64,000 nt of DNA. Origin: Leucobacter aridicollis. GTDB lineage: Bacteria; Actinomycetota; Actinomycetes; Actinomycetales; Microbacteriaceae. The first letter of the stretch is position 1. The number at the start of each line of letters is the position of its first letter. Below, piece by piece: positions 16,238-26,169 of this stretch. The DNA lies in assembly GCF_024399335.1 (NCBI RefSeq), contig NZ_CP075339.1, positions 2,480,001 through 2,544,000 of the forward strand, written 5' to 3'. The position numbers and the translations under genes are program-made. The notes beneath the pieces were generated by a model that searched no databases, was not told the origin of the DNA, and saw only the letters and a list, made by a program, of their open reading frames with translations.

Positions 16238-17236
16238 CTAGCGCGTGAGGAACTCCAGCGTCTCAGCAACGCGGTTCGAGAAGCCCCACTCGTTGTCGTA
16301 CCATGCCGATACCTTCACGAGCTTGCCCTCAACACGAGCGAGCTCTGAGTCGAAGATCGAGGAGTGCGGGTCGCCGACGATGTCGCTCGACACGAGCGGA
16401 TCCTCGGAATACGCGAGCACTCCCTGCAGGCGGCCTTCCGCTGCCTCCTTGAAGGCCGCGAGCAGCTCATCTCGGGTGATGTCGCGCTTCACGATTGCAG
16501 TGAGCTCGACGATCGAGCCGACTGGCACGGGAACGCGCAGCGAGTCACCCTGGAGCTTGCCGTCAAGCTCGGGGAGCACGAGGCCGATTGCCTTGGCAGC
16601 TCCGGTCGAGGAGGGCACGATGTTCAGTGCGGCAGCGCGTGCGCGGCGCGGATCCTTGTGCGGGCCATCGACGAGACTCTGGTCACCCGTGTAGGCGTGG
16701 GCGGTCATCATGAAGCCCTGCTCGATGCCTGCGAGGTCGTTCAGCACCTGCGCGACGGGAGCGAGCGCGTTCGTGGTGCACGAGGCGTTCGAGATGATGC
16801 GGTGGCTCTCGGGGTCGTATGCCTCTTGGTTGACGCCGCGAGCGATCGTCACGTCGGCTCCCTTCGAGGGCGCGCTCACGAGCACGCGCTTGGCGCCTGC
16901 TTCGAGGTGGAGCGCCGCGTCCTTCGCGTTCGTGAAGCGACCCGTTGATTCCACGACGACGTCGATGTTCAGCTCTCCCCAGGGGAGCTTCGCGGGCTCG
17001 CGCTCTGCAATGATCTGGATCTTGCGATCGCCGACGATGAGGTGGCCGTCTTCGAAGCGCATCCGATCTTTCGCCCGCCCGTAGACGGAGTCGAAGTTGA
17101 AGAGCTGTGCGAGCGCGTCGCCGTCGCCGAGGTCGTTCACTGCTACGAGGTCGAGATCGCTGCCCTGTTCGAGGATCGCGCGGAGCAGGCCGCGGCCAAT
17201 CCTGCCAAAACCGTTGATAGCAATACGAGCTGTCAT
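16238..17236 (-). CDS. gapA: Type I glyceraldehyde-3-phosphate dehydrogenase
   Basis: Glycolytic enzyme converting glyceraldehyde 3-phosphate to 1,3-bisphosphoglycerate with NAD+. 332 residues, full length. N-terminal Rossmann motif INGFGRIGR (7-15), nucleophile Cys153 in SNASCTTNALAPVA, catalytic His in MMTAHAYTGDQ, and the C-terminal WYDNEWGFSNRV. Asp-type residue after the first beta strand (VAVNDLGD) fits NAD preference. It stands as a single gene between ssrA and a GlxA-type regulator rather than with pgk and tpiA. Confidence 0.98.
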   Translation of the reverse strand: MTARIAINGFGRIGRGLLRAILEQGSDLDLVAVNDLGDGDALAQLFNFDSVYGRAKDRMRFEDGHLIVGDRKIQIIAEREPAKLPWGELNIDVVVESTGRFTNAKDAALHLEAGAKRVLVSAPSKGADVTIARGVNQEAYDPESHRIISNASCTTNALAPVAQVLNDLAGIEQGFMMTAHAYTGDQSLVDGPHKDPRRARAAALNIVPSSTGAAKAIGLVLPELDGKLQGDSLRVPVPVGSIVELTAIVKRDITRDELLAAFKEAAEGRLQGVLAYSEDPLVSSDIVGDPHSSIFDSELARVEGKLVKVSAWYDNEWGFSNRVAETLEFLTR

Positions 17237-17351
17237 TTATCCATCTTTCTCGGACTTCTTGGGGTACTAAGACCATTCTCAAGAGAAAGCGAAAGCGCAT
17301 CAAGTGGCATTAACGCCCACTCGCGCAAGGATCACGCCACCGGCAGTGTCA

Positions 17352-17365
17352 GCGGGCTTTCCCGC
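17352..17365 (-). terminator. Short GC hairpin after GlxA-type gene
   Basis: GCGGG-CTTT-CCCGC lies 21 bases past the stop at 17386. Short stem, no clear T run; weak. Confidence 0.4.
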
Positions 17366-17385
17366 CAGAGCGATCGTCGAGGCAG

Positions 17386-18339
17386 TTACTCCCCCGCGGT
17401 AAACGTGCGCCTGTACTCACTCGGCGTCGTGCCGAGTACCCGGCGAAAAAACTGCCGCAGGTTCGCGCCTGACCCGAGGCCGACAGAGAGGGCGATCTCA
17501 TCGATCCCGAAATCAGTATTCTCAAGCAGTTCACGCGCGAGATCGATCCGGGCACGCATCACCCACTGCATAGGGGTATAGCCCGTCTCCTCGCGAAAAC
17601 GCCGCGAGAACGTTCGCGGCGACACGTTCGCGTGCCGAGACAGCGACTCGATGGTGAGTTGCTCGTCGAGGTGCGTGAGCGCCCACTCGCGCGTCGCCGA
17701 AAACCGTTCCCCGATCGTCGGCGGCACGCTCCTGCGCACGTACTGCGCTTGCCCGCCGGAGCGATACGGAGCCGCGACGAGGCGCCTTGCCGCGTGGTTC
17801 GCACTCGCCATGCCGAGGTCGCCCCGCAAGATGTGCAGGCACAGGTCAATGCCTGACGCGGCCCCGGCCGACGTAAGCACCGAACCCTCGTCAACAAAGA
17901 GCACGCTCTCGTTGACCTGGATACGCGGAAAGCGCTCAGCGAAGATGCGCGAGTAGTGCCAGTGCGTCGTCGCGCGCTTGCCGTCGAGCAGCCCCGTCGC
18001 CGCGAGCGCGAACGCGCCAGTCGAGATCGCTGCGAGGCGCGCGCCCCTGTCGTGGGCAGCACGCAGGGCGTCGACGAGGGCCGCCGGCGGCTCCTCACGG
18101 TCTGGGTGCCGGTACCCGGGGATGAAGATCAGCTCGGCTTCCGCAAGAGCTTCAAGCCCCTGTTCAACGGCGTACGACAGCCCGTCGCCGCCCGAAACGA
18201 GCCCCGGTTCCACGCCGCAGACGCGCACCTCGTACGGCATGCTCGGCCTCGTCGTGAAGACCTGCGCGGGGATTCCAACGTCCAGTGGCTTCGCGCCGTC
18301 CAAGATGACGACGGCGACCTTGCGAAGGTGATCCCCCAT
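17386..18339 (-). CDS. GlxA family transcriptional regulator (DJ-1/PfpI + AraC)
   Basis: A 317-residue regulator with an N-terminal DJ-1/PfpI-like domain (about 5-170) and a C-terminal AraC double HTH (about 215-312; RHANVSPRTFSRRFREETGY and the final RQFFRRVLGTTPSEYRRTF). Start at 18339 leaves ten bases to the upstream smpB stop. The nucleophile-elbow cysteine usual in this family (CTGAF) is replaced here by Thr-context STGAF (about residue 100), so the domain is likely a sensor, not an enzyme. Target genes are unknown; it lies between gapA and smpB. Confidence 0.9.
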   Translation of the reverse strand: MGDHLRKVAVVILDGAKPLDVGIPAQVFTTRPSMPYEVRVCGVEPGLVSGGDGLSYAVEQGLEALAEAELIFIPGYRHPDREEPPAALVDALRAAHDRGARLAAISTGAFALAATGLLDGKRATTHWHYSRIFAERFPRIQVNESVLFVDEGSVLTSAGAASGIDLCLHILRGDLGMASANHAARRLVAAPYRSGGQAQYVRRSVPPTIGERFSATREWALTHLDEQLTIESLSRHANVSPRTFSRRFREETGYTPMQWVMRARIDLARELLENTDFGIDEIALSVGLGSGANLRQFFRRVLGTTPSEYRRTFTAGE

Positions 18340-18349
18340 ACTCTGCGAC

Positions 18350-18826
18350 CTACTCAGCACCGCGGTTGCGCTGCCGCATTGCCCGCTCAGCCTCGCGCTT
18401 ATCCTGCTGCTCACGCAGGGTCTGACGCTTGTCGAACTCACGCTTGCCCTTCGCGAGCGCGATCTCGACCTTCACGCGGCCGTCGAGGAAGTACAGCCGC
18501 AGCGGCACGATCGTCATGCCGCCCTCGCGAGTCTTCTCGTGTAGCTTGTCGATCTGCTTGCGGTGAAGCAGGAGCTTGCGCTTGCGGCGCGGCGCGTGGT
18601 TCGTCCACGATCCGTTGAGGTACTCAGGGATGTAGGCGGCGTCGAGCCACGCCTCTCCCCTGTCAATGAACACGTAGCCGTCGACGAGCGAGGCGCGCCC
18701 CATACGAAGCGACTTCACCTCACTACCAGTGAGCACCAGACCAGCCTCGTACGTGTCGAGGATGAGGTAGTCGTGGCGCGCCTTCTTGTTCGAAGCGATG
18801 AGCTTCTCACCGGTCTCCTTGGGCAT
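18350..18826 (-). CDS. smpB: SsrA-binding protein SmpB
   Basis: 158-residue RNA-binding protein that carries tmRNA to stalled ribosomes. Start at 18826 ([20 protein letters not shown]) has GAGGGAG-type RBS upstream. Conserved elements: [12 protein letters not shown] (about 28-39), [24 protein letters not shown], and the basic C-terminal tail [20 protein letters not shown] needed for activity in the A site. Partner RNA ssrA is 2.3 kb downstream. Confidence 0.97.
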   Translation of the reverse strand: MPKETGEKLIASNKKARHDYLILDTYEAGLVLTGSEVKSLRMGRASLVDGYVFIDRGEAWLDAAYIPEYLNGSWTNHAPRRKRKLLLHRKQIDKLHEKTREGGMTIVPLRLYFLDGRVKVEIALAKGKREFDKRQTLREQQDKREAERAMRQRNRGAE

Positions 18827-18984
18827 CTTCACTCCCTCTCTGCGTCTGGTGCGCTTGCATACGCAAGGATCCAGCCTACCGGAGCCACCCCGAGCGGCGC
18901 GAACCCAAGTCGGGGCAATCAGTGCCGCCCCGCTCACACAGGCACAGTGCCATGCAGGCGGGGCGGTACCGGTCAGCCGTCGCG

Positions 18985-19899
18985 CTAGACGCGCAGGTAG
19001 CGGGTGATCGCGATCTTGGCGGCGATCGCCGAAAGGATCACGCCAAGCGCGATGAGGATCGGGGGCACGATCAACGACTGCTCGACAGTGATGTAGCTCG
19101 TGAACGGAACTTCCTTCACGAGGAAGCCCTGGACGAAGAACTTCACGATGGCGACGGAGGCGGCGCCCGCCAAGACCGCGCCGATGAGGGCGGCAATGAT
19201 TCCCTCGAGTATGAACGGCGTCTGGATGAATCGGTTCGAGGCGCCGACAAGTCGCATGATCCCGATCTCGCGCCTACGAGAGAATGCGGAGAGCCTGATC
19301 GTCGTGGAGATAAGCAGCATTGCCGCAATGAGCATGAGGCCCGCGATTGCGATCGCGGTATAGCTCGCTACCCCGAGGAACAGGAAGATTCGATCGAGCA
19401 GGCTTTGTTGGTCTTTCACGCTCTGGACCCCGGGGATGCCAGTGAACGTCTCGAGGATGATCTGCGACTTCGCCGCGTCTTTGAGCTTCACCCAGTACGT
19501 CTGGTTGAGCTGATCGGGGCTCGTGACGTCAAGGATCGGGTTGCCCTCAAACTGCTTGGCGAACTCTTCGTACGCCTGGTCGTGGTCGAGGAAGAAGTAG
19601 TCATCAATGTAGGGCGCAAGCATCTCCGACTGCAGGGCAGCTTCGACAGCCGCGATCTCGTCTTCTCCAGCATCGCTGCCGTCACACGTCGCGCTGCGGT
19701 CGTGCGAGGTGCAGAGGTAGACCGCGACCTGGGCGCGGTCGTACCAGAACGACTTCATCTGCTGCACTTGCTGCTGCATGAGAATCGCAGCGCCGACAAA
19801 CGTCAGCGACACGAAGGTGACGAGGATCACTGAAATAACGACGGAGAGGTTGCGGCGCAGGCCGCTCCAGACCTCTCCCACTACGAGCCTGAATCTCAT
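18985..19899 (-). CDS. ftsX: Cell-division permease-like protein FtsX
   Basis: 304-residue membrane partner of FtsE that controls cell-wall hydrolases at division. One N-terminal helix (about 18-42), a large extracellular domain (about 45-175, with a Cys pair [15 protein letters not shown]), and three C-terminal helices within about 180-295. The conserved [20 protein letters not shown] loop links to FtsE. Start overlaps ftsE by four bases. Confidence 0.96.
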   Translation of the reverse strand: MRFRLVVGEVWSGLRRNLSVVISVILVTFVSLTFVGAAILMQQQVQQMKSFWYDRAQVAVYLCTSHDRSATCDGSDAGEDEIAAVEAALQSEMLAPYIDDYFFLDHDQAYEEFAKQFEGNPILDVTSPDQLNQTYWVKLKDAAKSQIILETFTGIPGVQSVKDQQSLLDRIFLFLGVASYTAIAIAGLMLIAAMLLISTTIRLSAFSRRREIGIMRLVGASNRFIQTPFILEGIIAALIGAVLAGAASVAIVKFFVQGFLVKEVPFTSYITVEQSLIVPPILIALGVILSAIAAKIAITRYLRV

Positions 19900-20999
19900 C
19901 GGGTCGGCCCCACATTCCCTTGATCGTCGTCGCTGAGGCCGAGCCGCTCGGCGAATCCGCCGGCCTCTGCCACCTGCACTGTGCTCTCAACGTCGGGCTC
20001 GAGGAACGACGGTATGCGTTTGCCGGGCACCGCCTCGTCCGGTGGTGGTGGAACGTTCAAGTCTGCGCCTTCTTCGAGCCGCGTCGCGAGCGGCTCTGCC
20101 TCGTCCTCCATAATCGGGTCGAGTGTCTGTTCAGCGGCGGCCGAGGGCATGGCGTCGGGGAGCTGAATCTCGACGTCACCGGGTGTCACCTCTGCCGCCG
20201 CATCCTGCGCGCGTAGCCGCTCGATGTCGGGGGCGAGCGCCTGGCGCACGACCTCTTCCGAGGTGCGGAGCACGCGGGCACCGGTGTCTGTGAGCTCGGC
20301 GATCGGGATCGATGCCGTGTGACCGTAGCCGCCCTCGACATCGTCGCGGACAACGACTCCCTGCGAGAGCTCGACAACGCGCTGCTGCATGATGTCGACA
20401 AAGGTCGCCTCGTGGGTCGCCATCACCACCGTCGTGCCCGAGGCGTTGATCGCCTTGAGCAGCTGCATGATACCGAGGCTCGTCGCCGGGTCAAGGTTGC
20501 CTGTCGGCTCGTCGGCGAGCAGGATCGCCGGCTTGTTCACAATTGCCCGGGCAATCGCAACGCGCTGCTGCTCACCGCCAGAGAGCTCGTGCGGAAACCG
20601 CTTTGCTTTGCCAGTAAGCCCCACCATCTCGAGGGTGTCAGGCACGGCTTCTTGGATGTAGCCGCGTGACTTGCCAATGACCTGCAGGGTGAACGCGACA
20701 TTGTCGAACACTGTCTTGTTCGCGAGCAGTCTGAAGTCCTGGAAGACCGTGCCGAGGCCGCGGCGGAAGTACGGAACCTTGCGCGATGAGATCTTGCTGA
20801 GATCCTGACCGGCGACGTGAATCTGCCCCGAGGTCGGGCGATCCTCACGCAAAATGAGCCGCAGGCAACTCGATTTACCGGAGCCCGACGCGCCGACGAT
20901 GAAGACGAACTCGCCGCGGTCGATCTTGAGATCCACCGAATCGAGCGCGGGTTTTTGCGTGCCGCGGTACTTCTTGGTGACGTTTTCAAAGAGGATCAT
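19896..20999 (-). CDS. ftsE: Cell-division ATP-binding protein FtsE with long C-terminal tail
   Basis: ABC ATPase partner of FtsX. The core (about residues 1-229) has Walker [10 protein letters not shown] (36-44), signature [15 protein letters not shown] and Walker [13 protein letters not shown]. Start at 20999 ([13 protein letters not shown]). The protein is 367 residues, about 140 more than typical FtsE; the extra part is acidic, Pro-rich and predicted disordered (e.g. [20 protein letters not shown]). Such tails occur in related actinobacteria, but their role is not clear. Confidence 0.95.
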   Translation of the reverse strand: MILFENVTKKYRGTQKPALDSVDLKIDRGEFVFIVGASGSGKSSCLRLILREDRPTSGQIHVAGQDLSKISSRKVPYFRRGLGTVFQDFRLLANKTVFDNVAFTLQVIGKSRGYIQEAVPDTLEMVGLTGKAKRFPHELSGGEQQRVAIARAIVNKPAILLADEPTGNLDPATSLGIMQLLKAINASGTTVVMATHEATFVDIMQQRVVELSQGVVVRDDVEGGYGHTASIPIAELTDTGARVLRTSEEVVRQALAPDIERLRAQDAAAEVTPGDVEIQLPDAMPSAAAEQTLDPIMEDEAEPLATRLEEGADLNVPPPPDEAVPGKRIPSFLEPDVESTVQVAEAGGFAERLGLSDDDQGNVGPTR

Positions 21000-21118
21000 A
21001 ACGCCACAGAGACTACGCGGCGTTTGGTGAATACCTGCTGAGGCGCGCGCGAATTCCGAGCATTCTCGGAAACCTTTGTGCAAGCCCGGAAGCGGCTATG
21101 ACGCCAGCAACGCACCCG

Positions 21119-22222
21119 CTACTTGTTCAGTGATCGCCAACGGATACCGGCCGCAATAAACCCATCGAGATCGCCGTCGAACACCGCGTCAGGCTGGGTC
21201 GACTCATGCCCCGTCCGCAGGTCCTTCACGAGCTGCTGCCCGTACAGGAAGTATGAGCGAATCTGATCGCCCCAGCTCGCCGTAATATTGCCAGCGAGCT
21301 CCTTCTTCTTCGCAGCTTCTTCCTCGCGCTGCAGAATGAGCAGCCGGGCCTGCAGCAGGCGCATCGCAGCCGCGCGGTTCTGGATCTGACTCTTCTCGTT
21401 CTGCATCGAGATGACGATGCCAGTGGGGATGTGCGTGATGCGCACCGCGGAGTCGGTCGTGTTCACTGACTGACCGCCTGGGCCGCTCGAACGATACACA
21501 TCCACACGGATGTCGGTCTCGGGGATCTCGACCTCGGTCGCCTCGGCGAGCAGCGGAATCACCTCGACTGCGGCGAAGCTCGTCTGGCGCTTGTCGGCCG
21601 AGCCGAACGGGCTGATCCGCGCGAGGCGGTGCGTGCCGGCCTCGACCGAGAGCGTGCCGAACGCGTAGGGTGCGTCGATCTCGATCGTCGCCGACTTGAT
21701 GCCGGCACCCTCTGCGTACGAGGTGTCGAGCACCTTCGTCGGGTAGCCGCGATCCTCCGCCCACCGCAGGTACATCCGCAGCAACATCTCCGCAAAGTCG
21801 GTTGCGTCGTCGCCGCCCGCACCCGATCGGATCGTCATTACCGCGGACTCGGCGTCGTACTCCCCCGACAGCAGTGTCTGGACCTCGAGATCCTGAATGA
21901 GCGTCTCGATGGCGGCGAGCTCAGCGAGCACCTCGGCCTCGGTGTCTGCGTCTCCGGCTTCTTCGGCGAGCTCAGCGAGTACCTCGACGTCATCGATGCG
22001 CGACTCGACGCCGCGCACCTTTCGCACACGCGCCTGCCTGTGCGAAAGCCCGCTCGTCACGACCTGCGCGGCCTCCGGATCGTCCCACAGATCGGGTGCT
22101 GCCGCCTGCTCCTCAAGCTCAGCAATCTCGCGGTCGAGCTTCGGCAGGTCGGTGACCTCCGCGATGTCTGCGTACGTCGATCGGAGCGAGCGGATCCTTG
22201 CGGCGAAGTCCTGTTCAAGCAT
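21119..22222 (-). CDS. prfB: Peptide chain release factor 2
   Basis: Terminates translation at UGA and UAA. The tripeptide anticodon SPF appears in [13 protein letters not shown] and the catalytic GGQ in [14 protein letters not shown]. 367 residues from ATG 22222; a TTG at 22231 with GGAG five bases upstream would add three residues. The frame is continuous: the in-frame UGA frameshift that autoregulates E. coli prfB is absent, as usual in actinobacteria. Upstream of ftsE in the conserved prfB-ftsE-ftsX-smpB order. Confidence 0.96.
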   Translation of the reverse strand: MLEQDFAARIRSLRSTYADIAEVTDLPKLDREIAELEEQAAAPDLWDDPEAAQVVTSGLSHRQARVRKVRGVESRIDDVEVLAELAEEAGDADTEAEVLAELAAIETLIQDLEVQTLLSGEYDAESAVMTIRSGAGGDDATDFAEMLLRMYLRWAEDRGYPTKVLDTSYAEGAGIKSATIEIDAPYAFGTLSVEAGTHRLARISPFGSADKRQTSFAAVEVIPLLAEATEVEIPETDIRVDVYRSSGPGGQSVNTTDSAVRITHIPTGIVISMQNEKSQIQNRAAAMRLLQARLLILQREEEAAKKKELAGNITASWGDQIRSYFLYGQQLVKDLRTGHESTQPDAVFDGDLDGFIAAGIRWRSLNK

Positions 22223-22248
22223 GATCGTCAAGTCTACTCCGCTCAGAG

Positions 22249-23757
22249 CTAGATCACTGCGGCGAGCGCATCACCACCGAACATTCCCCCCGCAGTGCGA
22301 CCGCCGGCTGTGTCGTGTGATGCAGTCGCCGACCCCACCCCGCTGTCCCAGGCGAGACGGAGCCGAGCGACGGCCTCGGTGAGAACGGCCGGCTCGGCAG
22401 TAAACGGAACCCGTGCGAATCGTTCGAACACCCCGGGGCTCCCGAACCGCGATCCAGGCGGAAGCCATACCCCGAGCTGCGCGGCATCTCGACTGAGGCG
22501 GGTTGACGCAGGCCCGCCGAGGTCAACCCACGTGCAGGCTCCACCGACGACGGGAGACATCGTCCATTCGGGCAGGTGCGCACCGAGTTGTTCACTGAGC
22601 ACACGATGGCGCTCGGTGAGCTCAATCGAGCGATCGGCGAGAATCTCGTCGTACCTGTCGAGCGCGAGCTCTGCGAGCAGTTGCTCCCAGCTGCCGGTGC
22701 CAAGATCACCGACCCGGCGCGACGTCTCAAGCCGGGCGATGAGCTCCGGCGTCGCACGTATCCACCCGATCCTGAGCCCACCCCACACGGTTTTGCCAAG
22801 GGATCCGACGGTGATTACGAAGTCCTGCTGGTGTGCCTGAGATGCTGCTGCCGCGAACGGCAGAGCCATTCGGGTGCCGCCGAGCGCGAGCTCGGCGGTG
22901 GTCTCATCGGCGATGATGTGAGTGCCCTGGGCAGTGAGCGTCGCGATGAGCTCAGCTCGGAGTTCGCCGGGCATGCTCTGGCCAGTCGGGTTGTGATGGT
23001 CGGGGATGAGATACGCGAGCCTCGGCGACGTCCGTCGAGCGATGTCGAGGATGCTCGCGGCGTTGTATGCGGAGGCCTCAGCTCGCTCCCCTGCCCTGGC
23101 GTTCTGCCAGACAGGCAGCTCGGCCACGAGCGCTCCTGTCGCCGTAAGGGCCTCCCGCGCATGCGGGTAACTCGGCGATTCGATGAGCGTACGATCGCCG
23201 CGACGCAGCAGTGTGCGTGCGATGAGAAACACGGCGTGCTGAGCGCCCAGAGTGACCATGATCTGATCCGCCGTCGTGTGTAGCCCACGCTCCGTGTAGC
23301 GGGCGGCAATCCGCTCCCGAAGCGACTGCCTTCCGATCGTGTCAAACCCGATCTCGCGAAACAACTCCGGCTGTCTGGCGACCGCTGCGTTGGCGAGCCC
23401 TTCCAGTCCATGCCAGGGCGACGGGCATGCCGCCGACAGGTCAATTTCTGCGTCGTCGGCGGATTCCGCTGCACCGGCTTGTCTCCGTTGCGCTCGCACG
23501 ACAGTCCCTGACCCCTGCTTCGACTGTGCCACGCCTTGTTCGCGGAGGCGCTGGTACGCCGCGGACACGGTGGTGCGGCTCACCGCGAGTGCCTCGGCTA
23601 GCTGGCGCTCGGCCGGCAGTGCGGTCCCGAGCGGCACGCCGCCGTCACGAACGAGCAGCCAGATGCTGTCTGCAAGCTCGACGTAGCTGTGGCCTGAGCC
23701 ACGCCAGTCGCCAAGCATGCCAACGAGGCGCCGCGCAGAGAGTCGTTGGGCGATCAT
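22249..23757 (-). CDS. MocR-type PLP-dependent regulator, YczR-like
   Basis: 502 residues: N-terminal GntR winged HTH (about 25-90, [20 protein letters not shown]) joined to a fold-type I aminotransferase domain. The PLP-binding lysine is in [16 protein letters not shown] (about residue 315). MocR proteins use the aminotransferase part as an effector sensor. It is divergent from a YczE-type membrane protein 61 bases away, the standard YczR-YczE pairing, so it most likely regulates that gene. Confidence 0.92.
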   Translation of the reverse strand: MIAQRLSARRLVGMLGDWRGSGHSYVELADSIWLLVRDGGVPLGTALPAERQLAEALAVSRTTVSAAYQRLREQGVAQSKQGSGTVVRAQRRQAGAAESADDAEIDLSAACPSPWHGLEGLANAAVARQPELFREIGFDTIGRQSLRERIAARYTERGLHTTADQIMVTLGAQHAVFLIARTLLRRGDRTLIESPSYPHAREALTATGALVAELPVWQNARAGERAEASAYNAASILDIARRTSPRLAYLIPDHHNPTGQSMPGELRAELIATLTAQGTHIIADETTAELALGGTRMALPFAAAASQAHQQDFVITVGSLGKTVWGGLRIGWIRATPELIARLETSRRVGDLGTGSWEQLLAELALDRYDEILADRSIELTERHRVLSEQLGAHLPEWTMSPVVGGACTWVDLGGPASTRLSRDAAQLGVWLPPGSRFGSPGVFERFARVPFTAEPAVLTEAVARLRLAWDSGVGSATASHDTAGGRTAGGMFGGDALAAVI

Positions 23758-23775
23758 GGGGCCACTCTACTCAGA

Positions 23776-23799
23776 TTGGCCCCTTGATGACCAGGCCAA
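23776..23799. promoter_or_regulatory. Inverted repeat between yczR-like and yczE-like genes
   Basis: TTGGCC (23776-23781) and GGCCAA (23794-23799) spaced by 12 bases in the 61-base divergent region. Possible MocR operator; inferred from symmetry and position. Confidence 0.4.
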
Positions 23800-23818
23800 A
23801 AAGGAGTGGACTGGTTCT

Positions 23819-24469
23819 ATGCTCCTTCGACTCGCTCGCCTCATCCCCGGCCTCATCCTCTACGGCATCGCCGACGCCTTCATGATCAAGGCTGCCGTGG
23901 GCGTCGACTCATGGACCGTCTTCGCCCAGGGAGTTGCGGCGCACACCGGGCTCAGCATCGGCATCCTCACAAACATCATCGGGCTCGCGGTTCTACTGCT
24001 GTGGATTCCGCTCCGGCAACGCCCTGGCCTCGGAACGGTGCTCAACATTCTGCTCGTCGGCCCCGGAATCGATCTCGGCCTCTGGCTCCTGCCGACACCT
24101 GGACCACTCTGGCTGCGCATCGTGTTCTTCGCAACGGGGCTCCTTCTCCTCGCCGTCGCGAGTGGCATCTACATCGGCGCAAGGCTCGGGCCCGGGCCGC
24201 GCGACGGCCTCATGACAGGCATTCACAACAGGTTTGGCACGCCGATCTGGATCGCGCGGACAGCAGTCGAGCTCTCCGTGCTCCTTGTGGGGTGGCTGCT
24301 CGGAGGAAACGTTGGGCTCGGTACTGTCGCATTCGCGCTGCTCATCGGCCCCCTCTGCGGTGTGACGCTGCCACTGCTTGACCCCGTGACCCGCCGCGAA
24401 GCTCGCGATGCACGGGCGGTCCAAGCCAAGCAGGCAGCCGCTGATCCCTCCCCGATCCACACCCGCTAG
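23819..24469 (+). CDS. yczE: YczE/YyaS/YitT family membrane protein
   Basis: 216-residue membrane protein with five to six helices; N-terminal pattern PGLILYGIADAFMIKAAVGVD and TGLSIGILTNIIGLAVLLLW, then GTVLNILLVGPGIDLGLWLL match the YczE family. Start set at ATG 23819 (AAGGAG 12 bases upstream, rather far). Regulated in all probability by the divergent MocR gene. Substrate unknown. Followed by a strong terminator. Confidence 0.88.
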   Translation: MLLRLARLIPGLILYGIADAFMIKAAVGVDSWTVFAQGVAAHTGLSIGILTNIIGLAVLLLWIPLRQRPGLGTVLNILLVGPGIDLGLWLLPTPGPLWLRIVFFATGLLLLAVASGIYIGARLGPGPRDGLMTGIHNRFGTPIWIARTAVELSVLLVGWLLGGNVGLGTVAFALLIGPLCGVTLPLLDPVTRREARDARAVQAKQAAADPSPIHTR

Positions 24470-24474
24470 CAGCG

Positions 24475-24513
24475 CGAAGGGGCCGCGCAGGATCTCCCCT
24501 GCGCGGCCCCTCG
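24475..24513. terminator. Bidirectional terminator, yczE-like / APC permease
   Basis: Stem GGGGCCGCGCAGG with CCTGCGCGGCCCC, extended by CGA/TCG, between convergent genes. Confidence 0.88.
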
Positions 24514-24552
24514 TGTCACCGAGAACTGCCATGCGGCCAGCTCTCGCGTCGA

Positions 24553-25971
24553 CTACTCGGCGTCTTCCGGCACCTTGTTGTATCCGGTCACCGGCTGGCT
24601 CTCGTCGAAGGCAGTGACCTTCTTCCGGAAGCCCTTCGTGAGGAATACGAGGTAGATCAGGCCGAGAACCGTCCATGCGACGCCACCGACGAGGGCATCG
24701 AAATGGAGGTTCGCCCAGAGCACGCCGGTGAGGATCATGCCGATGCCAGGCATCACAACATACGAGAAGAAATCCTTCGGTGTCTTGTAGCGCTTCTGCT
24801 TGATCGCGAACCACGCAATCACCGAGACGTTCACAGCGGTAAACGCGATGAGCGCACCGTAGTTGATGAACGCAGAGATGATCTCGAGCGTGAACGCCAT
24901 TGCGAGGAGGCTCACCGCACCCGTCAGCACAATGTTGAAGGTCGGGGTGTGCGTCTTGGGGTTGATGTAGCCAAAGAACTTCTTCGGGAGCACGTTGTTT
25001 CGGCCCATCACGAGCAGCATGCGCGACACCGAGGCGTGCGAAGCCAAACCTGAGGCGAGCGTCGCCGCGAAGCCAGCGGCGGTGAGCACTGCCTGCAGCA
25101 CCGGGCCGCCAACGAACTGGCCGATGAGCGGCAGCGTCGAATCCTCAACGAACTGCATGTCGCCGCCCGGTGCGAACTCCTCCCAGTTCGGGAAGCGCTG
25201 CTGCGTGAAGTAGCCTGCGATCAGGAAGATCGCGCCGCCGAGCACAACCGTGAGCAGGATCGCACGCGGCATAACCTTGGGGCTCTTCGCCTCCTCGACG
25301 TACATGGTGACAGCGTCAAACCCAATGAACGAGAAGCACACGATAGTTGCGCCAGTGAGCACGGCGCTCATCTGGACGCCCTCGTGGAAGAAAGGCTGCG
25401 TTGAGGCGATGGATCCGGTGCCTGCGCCGTCCTGCAACTGTGCCCAGACCATCACCACAAAGACGACCATGACAACGATCGAGAACACGAGAAGGATCAT
25501 GTTGAGGTTCGATGTGCCGCGCATCGTGAGATAGATGACGCTGGTCACAAGGATGCAATACAGCACTACCCAGATCCAGCCCGGTGTGCCCGGGAACACT
25601 GCCTCAAGGTAACTGCGGATGATGAGGCAGTTCACCATCGGCAGCAACAGGTAGTCAATGAGCGAGGTCCATCCGACCATGAAGCCCACGTTCGGGTGGA
25701 TCGACTCGCGCACGTACGTGTACGCCGAGCCCGCGCTCGGGATAGCACCGGCCATCTTGCCGTAGCTCACTGCGGTAAACATCATCACGACGAGCGCGAC
25801 GAGGTATGCAAGCGGCACAACGTTGTCGGTGTCGCGGGCGACAAGGCCGAACGTGTCGAAGACGACCGTCGGAGTCATGTAGCCAAGGCCAAGGCCAACA
25901 ATGGCCCACAAACCAAGGTTTCGTTTGAGCGACCCGCCACGCTTTGCAGCGGGCGTGAACGTCTTTGTCAT
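24553..25971 (-). CDS. APC family amino acid/polyamine permease
   Basis: 472-residue secondary transporter with 12 hydrophobic helices. Helix 1 carries the unwound GLGLGYMTPTVVFDTFG motif and the AGAIPSAGSAYTYVRE stretch of APC carriers. Similar to putrescine importers such as PuuP. Start 25971 (MTKTFTPAAKRGGSLKRNLG). Downstream of the polyamine ABC operon but separated from it by a strong hairpin, so independently transcribed. Polyamine or amino acid substrate is inferred from context. Confidence 0.88.
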   Translation of the reverse strand: MTKTFTPAAKRGGSLKRNLGLWAIVGLGLGYMTPTVVFDTFGLVARDTDNVVPLAYLVALVVMMFTAVSYGKMAGAIPSAGSAYTYVRESIHPNVGFMVGWTSLIDYLLLPMVNCLIIRSYLEAVFPGTPGWIWVVLYCILVTSVIYLTMRGTSNLNMILLVFSIVVMVVFVVMVWAQLQDGAGTGSIASTQPFFHEGVQMSAVLTGATIVCFSFIGFDAVTMYVEEAKSPKVMPRAILLTVVLGGAIFLIAGYFTQQRFPNWEEFAPGGDMQFVEDSTLPLIGQFVGGPVLQAVLTAAGFAATLASGLASHASVSRMLLVMGRNNVLPKKFFGYINPKTHTPTFNIVLTGAVSLLAMAFTLEIISAFINYGALIAFTAVNVSVIAWFAIKQKRYKTPKDFFSYVVMPGIGMILTGVLWANLHFDALVGGVAWTVLGLIYLVFLTKGFRKKVTAFDESQPVTGYNKVPEDAE

Positions 25972-26087
25972 GTGCTCTCCTAAACACCGAGAGTCGCACA
26001 GGCTTCTTCGCTCCAATGCGACAACTGCTGGGGGCGGAATTGTCTTCCGCCAGGAGATCATCTTGCACCCATCGGGCACGCCACGCA

Positions 26088-26135
26088 AAAGCCCGCCCGA
26101 CACGCCGAATTATCTTCGGACATCGAGCGGGCTTT
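26088..26135 (-). terminator. Terminator of the pot-like operon
   Basis: Long stem: AAAGCCCGC pairs with GCGGGCTTT, then CGA/TCG and CCGAA/TTCGG around a TTATC loop, 34 bases past the last permease. Confidence 0.85.
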
Positions 26136-26169
26136 CACGTGGATAGCTCAAGAACCGCTGAACGTTTGG

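Noticed and set aside
21119..22231. Programmed frameshift in prfB
   Set aside because: The reading frame is continuous from the start to the end; no internal UGA.
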